From Riptortus pedestris (lineage: Eukaryota; Arthropoda; Insecta; Hemiptera; Alydidae): DNA of 64,000 nt. The notes beneath the pieces are model-generated. The model was not told the DNA's origin. It saw nothing but the letters and a program-made list of their open reading frames with translations, and did not search any database. This document shows positions 21,618 to 34,974 of the stretch, piece by piece (positions within the stretch are counted from its first letter, which is position 1; the number at the start of each line of letters is the position of its first letter). The stretch lies in assembly GCA_019009955.1 (NCBI GenBank), contig CM032229.1, forward strand, positions 10,137,001 to 10,201,000, given 5' to 3'. The position numbers and the translations under genes were made by a program.

Positions 21618-23266
21618 CCCAGATTCTCCTGAATTATTTTTCGTAATTTGTTTTAATTTCTTTATGATATTTGAGTTTGTTGGAGGCCCGTGAGCTCCCC
21701 AGAAAAGGTCCCGGAAAATTTGACATTTCCGGTTGGCTAAAAAGTCGAGTCCTTGCACAAGGACTTCAGGAGAATAAGACATCAATTGTCCTTTAAACTC
21801 AAAACATCTTCTGGTTCGTAAAATTAGGTTGGATGATACTAAAAACAAACAATCTTTTAGCAATAAGTCCAATTTTTATTTAAAATATCATAATACATTA
21901 ATAATATAATATTTAAATATATATATATATATACATATATATGTACTGTACTTCCCTAATAGGGTAATGACTTCTTCATCCATAAAATACAGGAAATAGT
22001 CTGTTGGTGTCATTTCAGGTGATAAATGACACGAGGCTACTTCACAGCTATCTTCTTCAGGTATTGAGAGTTCTTCCTTTTGCCTGTCAAAAATGTTTTT
22101 CTCGTGCTTCAACAAAGAAATTGAACCCTTCTTCTTCCTTGGTGGAGAAGATGAGGGTCTTACGCTGTGTGTAATTTTCTTAGGAACTTTTGTGTCAGAT
22201 TGACAGGCTGTCGGTTTTTCCAATTGTTTGGGTTCATCAGTTAGAACAGAACGATCTTCAGGTTCCTTATACAAAACAGTAGGTAATGTTCCAAGTTGAT
22301 TTTGGCGAATAATAACCTGCGGCCTCAACTGACTTCCTGGAAGATTGTCAATTGAAGGATTTTCTTCTCCTCTGGAGTCTTCATCCGTTGTGTCTTCATT
22401 GCAATTAGTAGGAGGCAACATGCCAATATTTAACCCTCCCTCTGGAATCTCTTCATCATCTGCCGACTCTAAAAAATCTACCAACTCACTAAGAGTCCAT
22501 TTTTTCCTGAAAAATAGTAAAAAAATCAACCATAATTTTATCAAAGGGTAGTTTCCCAAAAAATGAAAAAATATGACTATCACTATAATTATAATTAGTG
22601 AGGTGGAAATAATAAAAATCATTTGAAAAAGGATTATAAATAGCTGATTATATACGTAATTCGCACAGGTTTTCAGTAAATATGGATTAAAAGTATTATG
22701 AAAAAACCTCCTCACCCTCTAAAATTGGTGATTACCAAAGCTACATTTAGAAAAATAACTTAGATATTCTAAAATCACCAAAAAAGGTTTGTCTGAATAG
22801 TCGATGATTTTAAAAAAATGTAAATGTACCAAATTTTGTTACATAATAATTTTGAACCGGCATTCTCCTGAAGTCCTTGTGCAAGGACCAGCGATTTTAC
22901 GGCCATGTTGAACCCTGGGTTACTGTGTTAGAAACAAAGTAATTGCTAGAAAGTGTAGCCAATACATTCAAACAAACATATCATGAGACATTACACCAAT
23001 AACACTAATAATAAATGAATGGTACTTACCCTTCAACAACAATGTCAGTAAGTTCATCCATGGTTGAAATGAAGTCAAATGTTATGCAGGATTCACAAGC
23101 TAAAACACTGAAGCTATCCAAACAGGAATAAGTACTGTGAAGCACAGAGCCTACAGATGGGAATACAGGTGCCCCACTCTACAAGAAATACTTTGAAACA
23201 TCACAATCCCTTTGTTTCTCCCAAAATGTCTGAGGTCCTTGCACAAGGACTTCAGGAGAATCTGGG
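21618..23266 (-). mobile_element. piggyBac element, internally deleted, 1649 bp
   Basis: Perfect 16-bp TIRs (CCCAGATTCTCCTGAA at 21618-21633 and its complement at 23251-23266) are flanked by TTAA duplications at 21614-21617 and 23267-23270, the hallmark of piggyBac. A 27-bp subterminal motif containing the palindrome GTCCTTGCACAAGGAC plus TTCAGGAGAAT occurs three times: 21749-21775, 22862-22888 (inverted) and 23235-23261. The ORF on the minus strand covers only the transposase N-terminus, so the element should be non-autonomous. The perfect TIRs suggest recent insertion. Confidence 0.9.
21888..23061 (-). CDS. piggyBac transposase N-terminal fragment, two exons
   Basis: Exon 1 (23061-23030) reads MDELTDIVVE and ends GG|GTAAGT. 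Exon 2 starts after TTTTTCAG at 22506, and the phases join to give ...VVEGKKWTLSELVDFLES. Then comes an acidic, serine/proline-rich N-terminal region with a basic patch (PPRKKKGS), ending in EMTPTDYFLYFMDEEVITLL. That last motif matches the conserved start of the piggyBac DDE_Tnp_1_7 domain (SPxxxFxLFFDDEVIxxI). The catalytic DDD core is absent: after residues encoded near 21950 the frame runs into AT-microsatellite sequence and stops at 21888. About 200 residues remain before this point, against some 550-600 for a full transposase. The frame is free of stops over its length. It is most likely a deletion derivative, though a short DNA-binding product cannot be excluded. Confidence 0.7.
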
Positions 23267-23609
23267 TTAATAGGAATCTGATTGGTCTGATGACGATGTA
23301 TGAGAAAAGCCTTGCACCTAACATGACATGTGAAACGAAAAAGTATCGTGAAATATATATAGATTAGAATTCTGAACATGACTTTTGTCCACTTAGCTTG
23401 AGTTAATCGAGCCTCTGTGCATTGGTCTGTCACACGGAGTGTCAAAGTTTGTTTATTGCTGATGCAGCCGTAAATTCCTTCAGGAGTAGTAGATCCTAAG
23501 TAAAAACTTACGGCTACCCCAAGGCCTGGGAATGGGTTGGTTCTCATTCTCTGATATATGATATATTACATAAGCTACATGGTACTATATTATTAATTAC
23601 TGCTATATT

Positions 23610-23705
23610 TCGGAGATACGGGTAGAAAGGCTATCTACAATTTATGTCCCTATTCTAGCCTGGTTAAGATTAAGGATTTTATTTGTCGACTTTATCCCCC
23701 ATGAC
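23610..23705 (-). mobile_element. tRNA-derived SINE, family 1 (tail fragment)
   Basis: Only the 3' part is recognisable: GGCTATCTACAA, CCTATTCTAGCCTGG and TAAGGATTTTATTTG on the plus strand, in the same order as the copies at 5871 and 35918. Confidence 0.4.
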
Positions 23706-24607
23706 TTTAGTTTTAACAACTTCCAAAGTTTCAGTAAGTTGCACCAACTTGCTAATCTAAGGCTTTGATTGGAGCTATTCTTGGTTAGGGTGACTATAGC
23801 AAACTGATCTACTATTGAATATAGCCATATTCAGCTTCGACTGTGCTGTTGGCCATGCTCTAACAAAACTAATAATACCACTCGAGATAACACCAAGTAT
23901 ATTGATTTTTAACTTTATCTACCTACTTTTGATATTGGTTGTAAAATTGAGAATTAAGTATATCTTAGAGCAGGAAACTAATTTTAGCAAAGATCCCTTT
24001 CCCAAAATGAACGGATAACTCAGACCCCATAACACGATTGCTTTAAAAATCCTATCTTTAGTTTTTAAACTTGAGATCATTTTCTCATCCAATTTTAACG
24101 AAATAAATAGGCATAAAATTTAGTGAATACGAAGTGTATAATGCATCAAATAGAATGACATCAAAATGCCCCTTTAAGCCTTGCTCATTATTTTACACGA
24201 ACTTGCCCACTCTTATTGACTTGCCGAGTAATTTTTTAAAAGTACAACAATGATACTTTCTACTAAGATATTAATCATTCTTATAACACGTAAGATTTCT
24301 ACTCCAAGGGGTCCTCGACTTTGGGAATCCCGGGCTGGGACCTTTACTTTATATGACTTCCAAAAAACTGTTTAATTCCGCCCTTTTATACCTTTGTAGT
24401 ACAATTGAGTTTGGTGACTGCAAGTCATAATTATTAAATTGATATATCAAAAGAACTTTTTAATGTATATTCTATTCACAATTTGTCTATTACATTTACA
24501 AATATAGTAAACGTCTCACTCATGGTTGATTCTTCTTACTTATTTGTATTCCTAGGAGTGAGGACGAAGCCTCATGTGGTTTGCAGGACTTTATCATATT
24601 GCAGGCA

Positions 24608-24670
24608 GAGAGAGAGAGAGATAACAGCCAAGAGCGTGTGTTTTTACTGAGAGTGAGAGAGAGTGTGCCT

Positions 24671-24720
<50 letters not shown>

Positions 24721-24721
24721 C
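24608..24721. repeat. Compound GA / GT / GA microsatellite
   Basis: GA-rich repeats from about 24608, then (GT)n at about 24669-24694 and (GA)n at about 24695-24720. The open frames here are low-complexity artefacts. The flanks from 23710 to 24925 hold nothing else identifiable. Confidence 0.85.
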
Positions 24722-24925
24722 GATATGTAGAGAAGGAGCGATGTACGAGCTAACGAAGCGTGTTGATTGGTCAAAGAGAGGCTACCCCACTGGATTCATG
24801 GGATTTACAGCCAAAACCCTTCCTAACCGTATTTCTCTCTATCTCTACCTTATAAAAACAACCTTTCGTTGGCCAAATCATTTTGTTCATTTAAGGTGTT
24901 TTTGTGATGTTCACAGAACCTTTTT

Positions 24926-25070
24926 AGCAGATTTCCCTCAAGGGAAATAATTGCCTTAAGGGAAACGAGATATTTGCATTTTGTAGTTCAGTAAAGCCCC
25001 CCTCCTGCTCATGCAATATTAACAATATACTGTTATATTATTTTATTTTCGTGCCCATAATATTTTTGAG
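24926..25070 (+). mobile_element. HINE-like repeat, left-end fragment
   Basis: Left end AGCAGATTTCCCTCAAGGG after a T-run. It then jumps to the late core block ACGAGATATTTGCATTTTG and AGTAAAGCCCCCCTCCTG, implying an internal deletion. No 3' end is found before about 25740; the DNA between has no identifiable content. Confidence 0.5.
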
Positions 25071-25741
25071 TTGAATTTCTTCGAGTATTAATGCATCATA
25101 TAGCCTGACTAAGCGGAATAAAATACCTATATTAAGGATCCACTTGCGAATTGAACTTGTGACAAATTAAATAATTTGATAACGGTCGATTAGAAAGAGT
25201 GAAACGAGATATCCTTTCGTTTAGCAATATTGTTTGAATGCTTAATCATATCTTAGTCATCAGAACTAAAGTGGTAAATCATATGTATGTCGGGTGTATA
25301 TTAATCTGATGGCTTGGAGATAAACGATTATTGAAAAGAAATTCATTGCTTTCGCACACACGAGTAATTTATTATTATTTAATTTCATCATTCTTCAATC
25401 ACCTAGTGAAATATTGAAATTAGCTACTTGAGGTTATGCAATTGGTGACATGGCGAGTTGAAGAATATATTGAGGCAAGTGCACAACAATGAAAGGGACA
25501 ATTGGTTCGCCCAATTGCATCATTGTACGCCAAATCATTTATTTGCTTTTCCTCTTGCATCCTTGTTAATCTAATCAGTAGTCCAGGCACCAAGGATAGT
25601 ATCAAATAGTGCTTTTCCTTCCCCTGTTTACGGGATGGGTTCATGACAGTTATCGCCATGGTTTCGAATATCATATATGTTAGATAGTGAGGCTTGGGCT
25701 AGAGATGAGTGTTGAAGGCGTTGCTCCAAACATCACTTGTG

Positions 25742-26671
25742 GTCGTGGTCTATCATGGGGTGGCTGCGTAAACTAAGCATATTTCCCACGTAGAGTTTTA
25801 CTGGTCACATTTAACACCACTATGAATATTAAGTGAATAACTGCAAATGATAATGAGAAATGAAATGATTCAGTCAATTTATATTTTAATAGACGGAAAT
25901 CTTCTGAATTGTAAACAAACAGGTCGGCCAACCTCTCAGAGCTGGATTGATAGATAGAAATATTCTCGATTGGAATGAAAACAATTCCTAAAATATATCT
26001 GAGTATAATATAATAATTTTACTAAAAACTAGTGCAGTAATTTGTAACGAATCAGAATAATCTCAATCATTCTAATTTTAGTAATCCCAGGCCAAAAGAG
26101 GGGGAGAAGGTGGGTTATCAGAACGTATTTGCATCTCATCTAGGAAAGATTTGTTGAACACAATATTTTATTTTGTACATGATATATTAGCTTCTTCTTA
26201 ACCTGCGATGACTGAAAATGGGGGTTTACTGAAGGCTGAAATGTAAAAAAGTGCCAATATCTTGGTTAATATATAAGACAAGAGAAACATGTATATAACG
26301 ACATTTATGGAACATTAAATTTTCAATCATATTGGTTTTCTACAATTTTTCTATCCGACTTTTAATAACGGAGATATTTTGAATTTTCGAAATTTACCCC
26401 TCTGAACACCCCCTCCCACTTGTCCGATTTTAGCCCTTAACAAACTTGTTCTTTAGTTTTACAGAAAACGTTTAAATATCGAGTTTGGTAACGATCAAAC
26501 AGAAATAGCGACCGCTAGAGCGTAAATAGACAAAACATATATAATTTTAGACGGCCCTCATTTTCGTCATCTCCTAGGTAGGATCAATGACATTTGTGGA
26601 CATTTTTGAAAAATCGTGTCATAAGAACGACAATAGCCTCAAAAGCTGATTTTTCTTAAGAGAAATCTGCT
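25742..26671 (-). mobile_element. HINE-like repeat, long diverged copy
   Basis: A minus-strand copy. The 3' end (GGGGTGGCTGCGTAAACTAA on the plus strand) is near 25742-25790. The core blocks TATTTTGAATTTTCGAAAT, the C-run, CGATCAAACAGAAATAGCG and CCTAGGTAGGATCAATG follow. The left end CTTAAGAGAAATCTGCT finishes at 26671. It is longer than usual (930 bp), with extra sequence between about 25890 and 26220. Confidence 0.65.
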
Positions 26672-26674
26672 AAA

Positions 26675-29600
26675 AAGACTTTATTTAGAGACTCATCTCT
26701 AGAAACAGACTGCGGGGCTGCTACGACGAGGAGTTGAATATATGGCTATTAAAATTAAAGGTAAAATGATGAAGAATGACTATCGTAAAATGTTAAAACA
26801 GCTTTCTTTAACATTTGTTTAACTTTGTCATTTATGTAAGTAGCGCTGAAATAAGCTTTGAGCTGGCAGTTACACGCTTTCACCGTCACATATAGAGAAT
26901 TTCTCTAGAGGTAAGAATAACAAGTTTCTCCGTGTTAAAATAGGAGAGTATAAATGAAGTAACAGCTGATGGGGGCAGACAGACAATCGCCGGAAACATC
27001 CCCCAGCTGTTTTGTAGCCCCCAAACAGACAATGGCCGACGAGAAAGGAATCTTCAAAAGCCTTTTGTAAAAGGAGAAATTAAAAACCATTCAATATAAG
27101 AATGTTGCTCATTCTTATACCTCTTTGGAATAGCTATCTGCATCTCGCTTCTATGCCCATTCTCTGACGTCATATACTCTCTACTGGCAGTCGGCCAGAT
27201 AATATCATCTGATAATATCGTAACATTTCTTATACATCTCACACTATTCTTATTGTAACTCTAACTAACCTTGATTTAATATTTACATTACTGATAAGCT
27301 GTTGCTCAGCCCTGATTAACTAATATTGCTATTTTTTGTATTATAATAATAAGCCTTTACTTACTATTTTTTGAAACGAGTACTACGTGAATTTTAGGGT
27401 TGACAGCGTGAAATCATTTTATCATATTTCTAAATCTTGCAAGAACTGCGAAATTTTTTGAGACGGACCTTTTTTAATTATTTTTTCAAGGATTTAAAAT
27501 ACATCTCTTACGTATTTACTTGGTTATCTCAATATATGTGGCTATTTTAGGTTGATCGTTTCTATTTTCGTCCTTTAGAGTATTCCGTTGGTGAATTCTC
27601 TGCATTTATGCAAATATCTCTAATTGAGGAGTTTAAAGTTGCCAGTCTTAATTGGTGTTGGCTGTTTGGGCAAATAGAAGTCCTCTGTGGTTGGCCGCCA
27701 TCACCAAACCCAAAAGTTGGGGCACAACTTTAGAAGTTACACATTTACTCTGCTAAAGTCCTTCTCTCTCTCTATCCTAATTATTTGTTTAAATTTTCCA
27801 GAGCACATATGAGTATGTATTTTACACTTACAACTAGTTGGCGTATTGTTCTGACCCTAAGGGAACGGTAGTTACTATAGCTTCCCTAGTTTCGAGAACA
27901 TCGAGCTGTTTTTAAAATTGCTTAGTCGCATGCAGAAGGCAAGGGAAACAGCTGTTCTGTCGAGGAAATGGGCGACTATGTTTAATAAGAGGAAACTCTA
28001 TTAATTCTTTCGAAATCTCCAATTGTAGCTCTGAAAGTTCCATTAAAAGATTTTCTTGTCCTTCATTCTGTTAGGGCAAGTTTCATTTGTTTTAATGAAT
28101 GCTAGGCCTTTGAATTCGGCGTTCATACTAAATTTAATACATCTGCGTTGTCCGCCATCGTCCATCGAGTGAGTCATTTAAAAAAAAAATCGTGTTTATC
28201 GCCCCAGTTTTTCCTAGATTCATCGGTATTGTTATTTCATAATGCTTGATCTATAGCCTTCTAATGTCCTCCCATTTTATTTTCCGTTTCTAGCCATAGC
28301 AACTATGTCGCCGTTTTATTTTTTCTATTTTTTAAAATTAAATTTTGTCTGTCCTTATTTATTTAAAAATTATACCCCGCATAATATTCATTCATAGCAT
28401 TTTTTAACCTAATATGCATGAAAGAACCAGCCATACATTCACTTAATGTTTGGTTTTTGTAGATCTCTCTGGTCTCTGTTTGTTATATTCTTGTGGACTA
28501 TCCAATCTTTCTTGTATTTTTTAATTATGTTTGGGGATTTCGATTAATTGTATATTGTTATATAGCTAATGGATTTTTATGGTGAACCTGATACAATGTT
28601 TGTTATGATCGTGAGATTGGGGTGGTTTGTTCAAGTTAAGGTGGGTTGATTGCTGAAGTTGTTCAGAGAGAGTTGTTGGTTGTTGAAGTTGAGTCTGCTC
28701 CACCTGAAGAAGGACTTGAGGATGCTAACAAATCGCTATTGGATGATCCTTTTATCTTGACCGCCTCCAATGGTCTATATTGGTGTCAGAGAGCCAGGTC
28801 CAGCAAAGACCTGGATATACGTCCTGATAGCATATTTCCCTTAGTAATGGTAGATAGTGTTTTTTTCAGTAGGGTCCCTTGGGCATAGTAAGAAACGGCA
28901 ATATTTGTGCTTCTGCTGCTGCGGTGTTGCATGTGAGATTACCTTAGACGTAAGCTATATTTAATTGTTCTCTCATTAAAATTGCTGCTTGACACATTGA
29001 GGTTTGCCGCATGCAACATTGTTGTCGCCATATATGCGTGTTCTAGCCGTAAAGTCGTTTAAAACTGCTATTAAATGTTAATCATACATGCAAGAATGTA
29101 TATTATTTTTGTATGAAAGTACCCACACCTGTTGGGACACCTCGACGTGAAGAGGAAAATACGTCCAAAGACTAAATCTCACTTAAATGTATTTTCATAT
29201 ATGTTGACCACTCAACTAAAAAAGACTTAAATCCACCAATTACTTTTCCTGTACTCTTGTATGTTGTTTCTTTTACAAATTATTTTTTTACTCGACCTCC
29301 TTTGTCATAAATTAGTTATGTATTTCAGACATTTATTCAAGTCAGGTTATTAATATATTTCCATAATTTTAAAAACCAGAATGGACTTAATAGAACACTT
29401 GAATATCAGAACAAAAACTAGGCTTATATGCTAAGGGATGATTTTATGTTTTATACTAACAACCTCATATTGTATTGAACGACTATTGTTATGGAGTTCA
29501 GGTCTCATCTCTATTCTCTGATATGAAATCGAAGGATTAAAGAAACTTTTCAACATGAATATTGTGTTTGAAAAGTGATTTTCTCTATGTTATATTTTGG

Positions 29601-30160
29601 AGGCATAGTATAGGCCTAGATAAATTGAGGGAATGAAATATATGATCGGTCACATACTCACTCAGGGAGTCTAGAACAATAAGCTGTATTTTGGATTTCT
29701 GATTAACAGAAAACCACAGACAAACAATAACTAAGTTTATTTCCACTATTATTCAGTTATTATAAATGTCCCTATTCATTCTTCCGGGCTTCAATACAAA
29801 ATGGTTATGTACTGTTATTTGCTGATTTGTAGCGGTCGATTGATATATGTGTTTGTGTAAACATTTCTTGAGTAGACAACATTTATATTTGTTGAAATAA
29901 CATCTATTTACGGCGGGTTAAAGAGGTTCAGGGCAAGCTTGATAAACTCTGGAAGCGATATAGTATTTTACGGCTTCGTTATCTGCCTATTTTTCTGACA
30001 CCGATAACAAATTATCATTCATTCTCACTGCCCATTTTCAATGAATGGATATTTACATTAATCAATAATCAAGTATCATTAAATTTAAATGCATCCTTTG
30101 CCATTTATTCCGTCCGTTTGACAAATCTCATTAACGCATTTCTGTTAGAATCCTCTCTTT
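26675..30160. other. Intron segment without identifiable genes
   Basis: No supported gene. A moderately GC-rich open frame at 28646-28888 (80 codons, plus) has no recognisable domain and no visible splice context, and I do not call it a gene. Confidence 0.35.
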
Positions 30161-30164
30161 CATC

Positions 30165-30310
30165 TGTAGATGGCCATGCAGGTTGAGGCTTGGGTACATC
30201 TAACCACTACCATCTGTAATTTGCAGAAAACTAGTAAAAATAGTTCCAGGTTCGATCCCGCCTAGGAAGAATATTAATTCGTTAGTGTTACAGTGCTTGT
30301 GTCAGCAGGA
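30165..30310 (+). mobile_element. tRNA-derived SINE-like sequence (B box)
   Basis: GGCTTGGGTACATCTAACCA followed about 50 bp later by a textbook B box, GGTTCGATCCCGCC, at 30250-30263. Tail not defined. Most similar in layout to the SINE at 45292. Only one end is convincing. Confidence 0.4.
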
Positions 30311-30535
30311 GTCTTAACGAGTATATAACGTAAGTCTGACAGTCCTTCGGGAATACTAACGAATATTCCTCTTAGATCCCGTCCACATGCAGGCCACAGA
30401 CCTGTCAATCTTGGTTAACGGGGATTATACGACGAGGTGATCACTCACTACGTAAAAACTCTGATCACGAATCCCTTGAGGCTCTTGGGGTTGCTAAAGT
30501 CCTCAAAGGTCTATAATAACAAACGAAAAAATATA

Positions 30536-30992
30536 CAGGGTAATTCAAAAAGAATACCACAACTTTATTAATTTAAAACTCTGCAAAGAAAAAAGGCAGA
30601 ACTAAGCACTATCTGTCGGCGAATTCAGGGAGCTATAAAGTTTCATATGAGCTTACCCCTTGCGATTTTTTCTTATGGGGGGTATCTTAAGGATATGGTG
30701 TTTCGGCCACCTCTCCCAGCCACCATTGGTGATTTGGAACAAGGAATAACAGCAGCTATCCAAACTGTTACGCCTGATATGCTACACAGAGTCTGGAACG
30801 AGTTTGAGTATCGGGTTGATATTGCTCGAGTGTCTGGAGGGGGTCATATTGAACATCTCTGAACTTGTTTTTGAGTGAAAAAAAAAACCTTTTTAAATAC
30901 TCTTTGTAATGATGTATAACAGAAGGTTCTATTATGTTTCTTTCATTAAATACACATTTTTAAAGTTGTGGTATTCTTTTTGAACCACCCTG
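30536..30992 (+). mobile_element. Tc1/mariner-superfamily MITE, 457 bp, with transposase C-terminus
   Basis: Inverted repeats of about 32 bp start CAGGGTAATTCAAAAAGAAT on the left and CAGGGTGGTTCAAAAAGAAT (complement) on the right and continue ACCACAACTTTA, with two mismatches. TA target duplications lie at 30534-30535 and 30993-30994. The interior keeps the end of a transposase gene. It is an internal-deletion derivative rather than a full element. Confidence 0.85.
30630..30862 (+). pseudogene. Tc1/mariner-like transposase C-terminal fragment, frameshifted
   Basis: Near 30645-30680 the frame reads LTPCDFFLWG, the conserved region around the third acidic catalytic site. A run of six Gs then shifts the frame by one. 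The downstream frame continues GYLKDMVFRPPLPATIGD and later MLHRVWNEFEYRVDIARVSG, ending GGHIEHL and stop at 30862. This ending (W..F..R.D......G.H.E) is typical of the C-terminus of Tc1/mariner-group transposases in arthropods. All upstream catalytic and DNA-binding parts are missing. Non-functional. Confidence 0.75.
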
Positions 30993-31649
30993 TATATATT
31001 TACATATATCAACATACACGCAAGATAGTAAGTAAACTGTTGTGGACTCATCTCGGTCGGTAAAATAATGAACGTTCTACAATTGTAGCTCTCTACACTT
31101 TTCTTTAACTTGTAAATTAATGGAGTAAATTTTATGTAACCTCTATTTGATGGACATTTGTGATTGAATTTCTTTTTAACTTATTATGGCGGTATAGAAT
31201 TTGGCCCTATAATAGTAAGTATTAATGTCTATAATTGTTTTTGTTATGTACATTAAAAACTCTATTTCAGTTTCAATTAGTTCAACTAGGAGGATTCTGG
31301 AACTTGACGGAAATTTAAGATTTTATCGCTGTGTTAATTCACTTTCATATTTATTTACATCGTGAATAGTAGTAGTGGTTTGTTGCATTAGTGAACATTG
31401 ACTACATAGATGGAATGTTGGTGAGTGAAGAATTCTGGGAAATATGAGACGAGAAAAACAATTATTGTTGTGTATATAAGAGGGGGTGGTAGAGGGAGAG
31501 AGTGCGTACCTTGGACTAGGTACACAGGGGGCGGAGTCTGTAAACATCAATAAGGCAACCCCTGGCTCTCTCTGCCGGCTATCGCAGTTTGAAAACTGTC
31601 TTGTAAACTGCAGAGTTGCAACTACTAGGTTAGAGTTCAGTCTTTAATA

Positions 31650-32305
31650 CATCGGATGAGTGCTTTGTGGCAACTTGGGTATGGTGGGATAGGTGTAACA
31701 GATTCAAGTTTCCACGTTTCGTACAAATTTCAGGAGTTGTTAACTGCATTAGAACCCGTGTAGGGTGTCTGTACGTAACCCAGAGACTCATTCCTGAGTT
31801 AATCCTAAGATAACTCGGGTGACTGCTTTATAGGTACTTGGGTATGGTGAGATGAAGGTGATTGGTATAACAGATTCCAGTTTCCACGTTTCGTACAAAT
31901 TTCAAGAGTTAACTGCATTAGAACCCGTGTAGGGTGTCTGTACGTAACCCAGAGACTCATTCCTGAGTTAAGCCTATGATAACTCGGGTGACTGCTTTAT
32001 AGGTACTTGGGTATGGTGAGATGAAGGTGATTGGTATAACAGATTCCAGTTTCCACGGTTTGTACAAATTTCAGGAGTTAACTGCATTAGAACCCGTGTA
32101 GGGTGTCTGTACGTAACCCAGAGACTCATTCCTGAGTTAAGCCTATGATAACTCGGGTGACTGCTTTATAGGTACTTGGGGTGAGATGAAGGTGATTGGT
32201 ATAACAGATTCCAGTTTCCATGATTCGTACTAATGTCACTAGTTGGCAACTACTTTAGAACCCGTGTGAAGTGTATGTACCTACATGATCCAGAGACTCA
32301 TTGCT
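31650..32305. repeat. Tandem repeat, about 169-bp unit, nearly four copies
   Basis: Units containing ACTTGGGTATGGTG recur at about 31673, 31836, 32005 and 32174 (periods 163, 169, 169). Each includes AACAGATTCCAGTTTCCACG, GTAGGGTGTCTGTACGTAAC and CTCATTCCTGAGTTAA. The last unit is more diverged and fades near 32305. The preceding 30995-31650 has no identifiable content. No coding pattern. Confidence 0.9.
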
Positions 32306-34387
32306 GGGATTCCTTGTTACATGCAAACCTTCTGCATCTTGTGATTTTCCCTTCCACCATCCGATTGCCCTGGAATTAACATCCACCAGCCATTTTTACT
32401 GTATCGGAGGAACTTTTTTTGTGTCCAATATTGGCGAAGTCTCCTGCAAAACAGACAATTGTTCTTGCTTCCTTAAAACCTATGTCGGCCGCGGGTTCGT
32501 TGTTTGAATAGAGTTCACGCGGAACTTCTTTGCCTAAGGTTTTGAAGGAGGCTTTTAGCGAACCTCCAAGGTTGAATTATTCAAGAACAAAGCCGTGGTG
32601 TAAGCTAAGTTGGCAAGGGCAGACATGATTGTTAGGATGGCATTGTGCATGGACCCTTCTCGGGATGTCGACATGGGAGCCAGCTGCACAAGACTCAGAC
32701 AACATCTGGTTGCTGTGTCACGTGACTCCTGGTTTGTTTGCCTTCTCTTTTGTAATGAGGTTACTTATTTATACAAGTATGTTTGGTCTAGTGTCTGTGT
32801 GGCTTTTTAAAGGCTTGTTAGCTTTCAGTTCTCTTTTTTGGTCATTATTACAATCTATTGTTGATATCGATATAACATTTCGTGAGCAATTACTAATGTT
32901 TTTTTTATTTTTATTTTAAGGAACACTATAATTAGAGAAATTGCATTTCCGTGTTTGTATATTGAAGTCATTCATTGCGTTTATTAGCCACAAAAATGTT
33001 ATTGCATATCTAAATGAAATGGTTTCCTTTGGAAATATAAAGATTGGATACACGTCATATCCACCAATAACACAATTGCCATGAATCATGAACTGTAAAA
33101 GTCCTGCCATTCATTTGTTTTACCCGCGATAAAAACATTATGACAAATTTATGATTACAATTGCTGTTATCCGGATATTAATTATTTTCCGTCGATTTAT
33201 AAATGTTAGATAACTGAAGCATTAAATTATCCATTTATTGCCTTCAGATTAGGTATATTTATAGATTGGAGCATGAAGCGTGGAATGCCTGTTGGACGAA
33301 AATTAAGGAATTTATTATCGTTCTTTGGATTAAATAAATCTACTTTCCTCAACCTATTCCTAAAACGATAATGTTATCTTAGTATCCGGAGAAAACATAT
33401 GACAGGGCTGATTTCCAATTTTGATGCCATTGTTCTTAGAATGTTCTGAAACTTGAAACAAACGTGTACCCGCCAAATTTAAATAGAAAATCAGAAACAC
33501 TTTAGGGTTTTATTTTTATATTAACTATAATATACCTATGAAACTATAGGTTTTGAAACGTTTATATAAGGGGTGAAATAAATTTGTTTGCTACTTCGAC
33601 ATGAAGTACTGAAAATTCACTACTACAGAATTCAGTTTGGAGATGCAACAGAGAATTCTCTAGAGCAAAAGAGACTTAAGATTTAAATTAATTGCATTGC
33701 TTCAATTCTCAATATTTATAAAACAAATGCCGTGGCTTGTTTTCGAAATCGATGGTACGGTAAAACTGGTTGAAATATTTGAAAACTTGATTTTCAGTAT
33801 ACTTTGTTTGAGATCATTCATTATATTGGTATGTTAAACAGTTTATGTGCTCAATTAAGGATAGTATATTAATGTTTATTACCATGCAATGAAAATGTAT
33901 TTTGGTTGGATAGTTTAGTAGGCTATAGATGGCTAAATGTCGTAGACAAGCTTGTCGAGCAACCTTCAATTAATATAGTTAACTAACGATTAATTCGCTG
34001 AGGTAATGGCCGTACCGTGTCTAACAAGGCAGACAATAGCGTTGCTCTATGGCTGTCCAGCCTCTTTCGCCTCCGGTCTCCCAATAGTTGTTACCTTCTC
34101 TCACTGTTCATTTTGGCAAACATATTCGCCATTTTAGTATAGTTAGTTCATGCTGGAGTCTTGCTTTACCTAAGAATCCAATTACTTCTAGTAATAAATG
34201 GTAATGCTTAATGCTCTGTTGGATTAATTGGAATTAGGATTAGGTTTTGTAAGGGATAACCTAGGTTATTACGACCTTCCTTGATATTTATGATCTTAAC
34301 CATTCAATTATACATCTTATTTTGCTTATTTAAGTTAGAATAGTCTTTATCTGTCTATTCTTTAACAATGACCTAGTTGTTTATTTT
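32306..34387. other. Intron segment without identifiable genes
   Basis: Slightly GC-richer up to about 32800, then AT-rich. No motif or repeat I can name. Confidence 0.35.
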
Positions 34388-34973
<586 letters not shown>

Positions 34974-34974
34974 A

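Noticed and set aside
28646..28888. 80-codon open frame with moderately protein-like composition
   Set aside because: No recognisable family and no promoter, splice or poly-A context. Its first codon is not a convincing start.
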